18,839 bases of DNA, taken from contig UQMW01000044.1 in NCBI GenBank assembly GCA_900542275.1, forward strand, positions 1 through 18,839. The letters are read 5' to 3'. The notes beneath the pieces were generated by a model that was given only the letters and a program-made list of their open reading frames with translations, searched no databases and was not told the origin of the DNA. Positions 15,686 through 18,839 of this stretch are shown here, in pieces (position 1 is the first letter of the stretch; the number at the start of each line of letters is the position of its first letter). Source of the stretch: an uncultured Collinsella sp. Lineage in GTDB: Bacteria; Actinomycetota; Coriobacteriia; Coriobacteriales; Coriobacteriaceae. Both the position numbers and the translations under genes were made by a program.

Positions 15686-15816
15686 TTTCGGAAGTATGCG
15701 GCAAATTCCGAAACTCTTGAGCACGTCCTGATTTTTCGCCAATAAAACCGCAGGTACAGAGCTTTGACATATCCGGTGTGCTCGGCCTATTCAGATTTTG
15801 CCGCATACTTCCGAAA
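15686..15816. repeat. GCATACT repeat pair: perfect 20-bp inverted repeat with nested hairpin
   Basis: The left arm at 15686-15705 (TTTCGGAAGTATGCGGCAAA) and the right arm at 15797-15816 are exact reverse complements, 91 nt apart. The left arm also carries a local hairpin: TTTCGGAA (15686-15693) pairs with TTCCGAAA (15706-15713). The right arm belongs to the 15780-15818 copy that matches 14488-14527. Confidence 0.9.
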
Positions 15817-15818
15817 TC
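15780..15818 (+). repeat. GCATACT interspersed repeat, copy 3
   Basis: Starts GCTCGGCCTATTCAGATT and is in the same orientation as 14488-14527. On the minus strand it folds with 5-bp arms GATTT/AAATC; compared with copy 1 one base pair changed from C-G to T-A, so pairing is kept. Confidence 0.75.
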
Positions 15819-15870
15819 TAAGTTCGCAAAGGGTGATAGTTGGGGCGTTTACGCAACATATGTCCAGCAA

Positions 15871-15905
15871 AAACGGGTGGTAGCCGGCACGGCTGCCACC
15901 CGTTT
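15871..15905 (-). terminator. Rho-independent terminator of the activase gene
   Basis: Fifteen-bp arms AAACGGGTGGCAGCC/GGCTACCACCCGTTT (minus strand, one G-U pair) with a 5-nt loop, followed by TTTTTGC on the minus strand. It lies 28 nt downstream of the activase stop codon. Confidence 0.9.
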
Positions 15906-15933
15906 GTCTCATATCTAGCCCATAGCGGGCAAG

Positions 15934-18839
15934 CTACTTCTTAATGCCGCGTCCCAGACGCTCGGCGACCGACGCAACGGCTTCCTCGCTGGCCGGCTCG
16001 CAGCTCACGCAGCCGTCGTGGGCGCGCATCTGGCCGGTGACCTCGTCCATCGCGAGCGGCGCCACCTTCTCGAGCTTAAAGCCCTTGCCGGCGCGCATGT
16101 TTTCCTTGGCCACGCTGATCATGAGCTTAATGCGGTTGAGCTGGTTGACCTCGGACGCACCGGGGTCGTAGTCCACCGCGACAATGTTGCTCTCGGGGTG
16201 CTGGCGGCGCAGCTCCTTGATCACGGCCTTACCCACCACGTGGTTGGGCAGGCACGCAAAGGGCTGCGTGCAGATGATGTTGGGCGCGCCGTGGTCGATG
16301 AGGTCGAGCATCTCGGCCGTGAGCAGCCAGCCTTCGCCCATGTTGTTGCACACCGAAAGCACCGTGCGGGCCTTGTCGGCCATGGTGCCGATGCGCTCGG
16401 GCGCCTCAAAGCGGCGAGACTTCTCGAGCATCTCCTCCACCGGCGTGCGCATCCAGTCCACGAGCTTGATGAGCGCTTGCATGCCCGCGCGCGTAGTAGC
16501 AGAGCTTCCCAGCTCGTCTTTCTGCAGCTCGGCGTTGCTCATGGAGTAGAGGAAGAAGTCGAGCAGGCCCGGCACCACGGCCTCGCAGCCCTCGCGCTCA
16601 ATGACATCGACCACGTGGTTGTTAGCCGTTGGATGGAACTTGACCAAGATCTCACCGACCACGCCCACGCGCGGCTTGGTGCCCTCGCCCACGAGCGGCA
16701 TGGTGTCGAACGCGCGGATGGCCTCGCGGCACAGCTTGGTGTAGTTGTGGCGGTTGAACTTGGGCGCCAACTTGCGGGCACGCGCCATGTACTCCTCGTA
16801 GAGCGCGTTGGCGGCACCGGGCGTGGCCTCGTACGGGCGGCAGCGGTAGAGCATCTGCATCATCACGTCACCAAAGAGCACCGCGTAGACTGCCTGCTTA
16901 AGCAGCGCCGGCGTCAGCTTAAAGCCGGGGTTGTCCTCGCCGAGCGCCACGGCCGAAAGCGAGATCACGGGGATCTCGGGGTGGCCGCTCTCGCGCAGGG
17001 CCTTGCGGATGAGCGCGATGTAGTTGGTGGCACGGCAGCCGCCGCCGGTCTGGCTGATGACCACGGCGGTCTTGGACAGGTCGTACCGGCCGCTCTCGAT
17101 GGCCTCCATAATCTGGCCCGTCACCAGAATCGACGGGTAGCAAATGTCATTGTTCACATAGCGCAGGCCAGCCTCGACGGCATCGTGGTCGGTCGAGGGC
17201 AGCAGCTCCAAGTTGTAGCCGGCACCGCGGAACACCTCTTTGACCAGGTCAAAGTGAATCGGCGCCATCTGCGGGCACAGGATGGTATAGCCCTCGTCGC
17301 GCATCTGCTCGGTAAAGGGCACCTTGGGCCATGCGGTCGAGGCGCTCTCACGCTGTGCCTCGAACGTGTACTTGCGGCTCGCGAACGCGGGGGCATCCGT
17401 GGAGGGCGCCACCGGCGCAGCGTCGCCCTGCTCAAAGACCTTGCCCGCAGCCGTGGCCTCGGCCAAGCGCTCGGCCTCCTGGTCCTTGAGTGCCGCCATG
17501 AGCGAGCGGATGCGAATGCGCGCGGCGCCCAGGTTGGACACCTCGTCGATCTTGAGCACGGTGTAGATCTTGCCACTGGCCTCCAGGATCTCCTGCACCT
17601 GATCGGTGGTCAGGGCATCGAGGCCGCAGCCGAAGGAATTGAGCTGGATCAGGTCCAGGTCGTTGCGCATGGTCACAAAGCGGGCGACGGCGTACAGGCG
17701 GCTGTGGTACATCCACTGGTCGACGACGCGGATGGGGCGCTCGGGCTTCACCAGATGCGCAAGCGAATCCTCGGTAAAGACCGCAAAGCCAAAGCTCGAG
17801 ATAAGCTCGGGCAGGGCGTGGTTGATCTCGGGGTCGTTATGGTAGGGACGACCGGCGAGCACGATGCCGTGACCGCCGTGGTCCTCGACCCACTTAAGAG
17901 CCTCCTCGCCCATGGTCTGGATGTCCTCGTGGAAACGCGCATCGGCCTCAAAGGCGGCGTTGACAGCGGCATCGACCTCGGAGCGCGTGATCTTGGGCCC
18001 ACGCACGCGACCGCGACCGGCTTGCGCATCGGCCACACGGTCGACGGCGAGCACCTGGTACAGACGGCGCTTGAGCTCGGTCTTGTCATGATAGGGCACA
18101 AACGGGTACAGGAACTCGATGTTCTGCTCGCGGATCTCGTCGATGTTGAGTGCCAACGCCGTGGGGTAGCTCATGACGATGGGGCAGTTGTAACAGTTGC
18201 CGGCGGTCGGATCCTCCTTGCGCTCCCAGCGCACGCACGGCATCCAGATAAAGTCGACATCGCGGTCGATAAGGTTCATCACATGGCCGTGGCTCATCTT
18301 TGCCGGATAGCACACGCTCTCGGACGGCATGGACTCGATACCCGCCTGGTAGGTCTTTTTGCTCGACTGGTCGGACAGTTGCACGCTAAAGCCCAGACGC
18401 GTAAAGAACGCGTGCCAGAAGGGGTAGTTCTCGTACATGTTGAGGGCGCGGGGGATGCCGACGGTGCCGCGCGGGGCCTCGTCGGGGCTCAGCACCTCGC
18501 GGTTAAACAGCAGCTCGTTTTTCTTTTTGAAGAGGTTGGGGGCCTCGGTCTTTTGCTTTTTGTGGCCGGCGCCCTTCTCGCAGCGATTGCCGGTAATGAA
18601 GCGCCTGCCGCCGCCAAAGTCGTTGACGGTGAGCTGGCAGTTGTTGGAACAGCGACCGCAGCGGACGTGCTTTTGCGTCACGGTGAGGTGCGCGATATCC
18701 TCGGCAGAAAGAATGGTCGAGGTGCCGTCGGCGCCGGCGCGGTCGCGGGCGAGCAGGGCCGCACCGTAAGCGCCCATGCAGCCGGCGATGTCGGGACGCA
18801 CGGCGTGCGCGCCGGTGAGCTGCTCAAACGCACGCAGCG
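15934..18839 (-). CDS. Long acyl-CoA dehydratase activase (CoA-substrate-specific enzyme activase), 5'-truncated by window
   Basis: The visible part is about 967 residues; the frame is open to the window edge, so the N-terminus and true start lie beyond 18839. The first visible residues end an ASKHA (BadF/HgdC-type) ATPase domain, shown by RPDIAGCMGAYGAALLA. A cysteine cluster follows (CGRCSNNC and, 19 residues later, another Cys), a likely [4Fe-4S] site. A DUF2229-like domain begins near VGIPRALNMYENYPF and contains SESVCYPAKMSHGH. The second half resembles the 2-hydroxyacyl-CoA dehydratase D-component fold (TDHDAVEAGLRYVNNDICYP, then VISQTGGGCRATNYIALI). Family members are cytosolic, oxygen-sensitive, and couple ATP hydrolysis to low-potential electron transfer; the substrate of this long form is not established. 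A terminator follows at 15871-15905. Confidence 0.9.
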   Translation of the reverse strand, partial: LRAFEQLTGAHAVRPDIAGCMGAYGAALLARDRAGADGTSTILSAEDIAHLTVTQKHVRCGRCSNNCQLTVNDFGGGRRFITGNRCEKGAGHKKQKTEAPNLFKKKNELLFNREVLSPDEAPRGTVGIPRALNMYENYPFWHAFFTRLGFSVQLSDQSSKKTYQAGIESMPSESVCYPAKMSHGHVMNLIDRDVDFIWMPCVRWERKEDPTAGNCYNCPIVMSYPTALALNIDEIREQNIEFLYPFVPYHDKTELKRRLYQVLAVDRVADAQAGRGRVRGPKITRSEVDAAVNAAFEADARFHEDIQTMGEEALKWVEDHGGHGIVLAGRPYHNDPEINHALPELISSFGFAVFTEDSLAHLVKPERPIRVVDQWMYHSRLYAVARFVTMRNDLDLIQLNSFGCGLDALTTDQVQEILEASGKIYTVLKIDEVSNLGAARIRIRSLMAALKDQEAERLAEATAAGKVFEQGDAAPVAPSTDAPAFASRKYTFEAQRESASTAWPKVPFTEQMRDEGYTILCPQMAPIHFDLVKEVFRGAGYNLELLPSTDHDAVEAGLRYVNNDICYPSILVTGQIMEAIESGRYDLSKTAVVISQTGGGCRATNYIALIRKALRESGHPEIPVISLSAVALGEDNPGFKLTPALLKQAVYAVLFGDVMMQMLYRCRPYEATPGAANALYEEYMARARKLAPKFNRHNYTKLCREAIRAFDTMPLVGEGTKPRVGVVGEILVKFHPTANNHVVDVIEREGCEAVVPGLLDFFLYSMSNAELQKDELGSSATTRAGMQALIKLVDWMRTPVEEMLEKSRRFEAPERIGTMADKARTVLSVCNNMGEGWLLTAEMLDLIDHGAPNIICTQPFACLPNHVVGKAVIKELRRQHPESNIVAVDYDPGASEVNQLNRIKLMISVAKENMRAGKGFKLEKVAPLAMDEVTGQMRAHDGCVSCEPASEEAVASVAERLGRGIKK

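Larger units (their letters stand above)
15518..15933. other. 416-nt gene-free region rich in repeats
   Basis: It separates the activase and dehydrogenase genes. It contains a 20-bp inverted repeat pair with a nested hairpin (15686-15816), two ACATATG sites (about 15625 and 15856) and the activase terminator (15871-15905). A plus-strand open frame (15548-15745) exists but runs through the repeat and lacks a ribosome binding site. No convincing promoter for the dehydrogenase gene stands out. Confidence 0.6.

Noticed and set aside
15548..15745. A 65-codon plus-strand open frame in the activase-dehydrogenase gap
   Set aside because: It crosses the inverted repeat and lacks a ribosome binding site; the frame is more easily explained by the repeat sequence itself.

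Overview
The window is a GC-rich bacterial chromosomal segment whose gene set points to the Coriobacteriia, probably Collinsella. This placement rests on overall gene content, codon and GC bias and a long 2-hydroxyacyl-CoA-dehydratase-type activase; no rRNA or other decisive marker is present. Nearly everything reads on the minus strand. Only two genes, an OPT-family transporter and a DUF389 membrane protein, read on the plus strand. No tRNA, rRNA, CRISPR array, phage gene or transposase gene is visible.

Layout from left to right: a zinc-ribbon membrane protein with a Pro-Glu repeat tail (3-1307) and a YitT-family membrane protein (1458-2480). Next is an envelope-stress operon, amaP-like, DUF2273 and asp23 (4162 down to 2687), closed by a strong terminator at 2595-2634. 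Then come yebC (4329-5135), a large polytopic GT-C-like membrane protein (5300-7483), lgt (7624-8445), a NifU C-terminal-type Fe-S scaffold (8554-8832), a dCMP deaminase (9003-9527) and coaX (9610-10461). A divergent promoter region holding a palindrome separates coaX from the plus-strand OPT transporter (10654-12357) and DUF389 gene (12573-13712). The right part is minus again: an A+T-richer small secreted or anchored protein (13838-14287), a 3-hydroxyacyl-CoA dehydrogenase (14558-15517), and the C-terminal part of a giant CoA-dehydratase activase that runs off the right edge (15934-18839).

Most genes are housekeeping: envelope lipoprotein maturation, Fe-S assembly, CoA and dTTP precursor supply, and alkaline/envelope stress. 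The less ordinary content lies between the genes. (1) Several small hairpins have unrelated stems but share a GGGACAGG-like loop (2638-2688, 5266-5298, 7503-7554, 7583-7619, with a decayed copy at 8945-8973). Two of them are inverted copies matching at 48 of 51 positions. They sit tightly against stop codons and leader regions and look like REP/MITE-type mobile palindromes. (2) A second repeat family, with core GCATACTTCC, brackets the 3-hydroxyacyl-CoA dehydrogenase gene and includes a perfect 20-bp inverted repeat at 15686-15705/15797-15816. (3) A 12-codon leader ORF with a strong ribosome binding site ends one base before the start of the 13838-14287 gene. (4) A textbook EF-hand loop lies inside the DUF389 protein.

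No complete undescribed multi-gene system is visible. The two interspersed hairpin families are the best candidates for something not explained by ordinary annotation.
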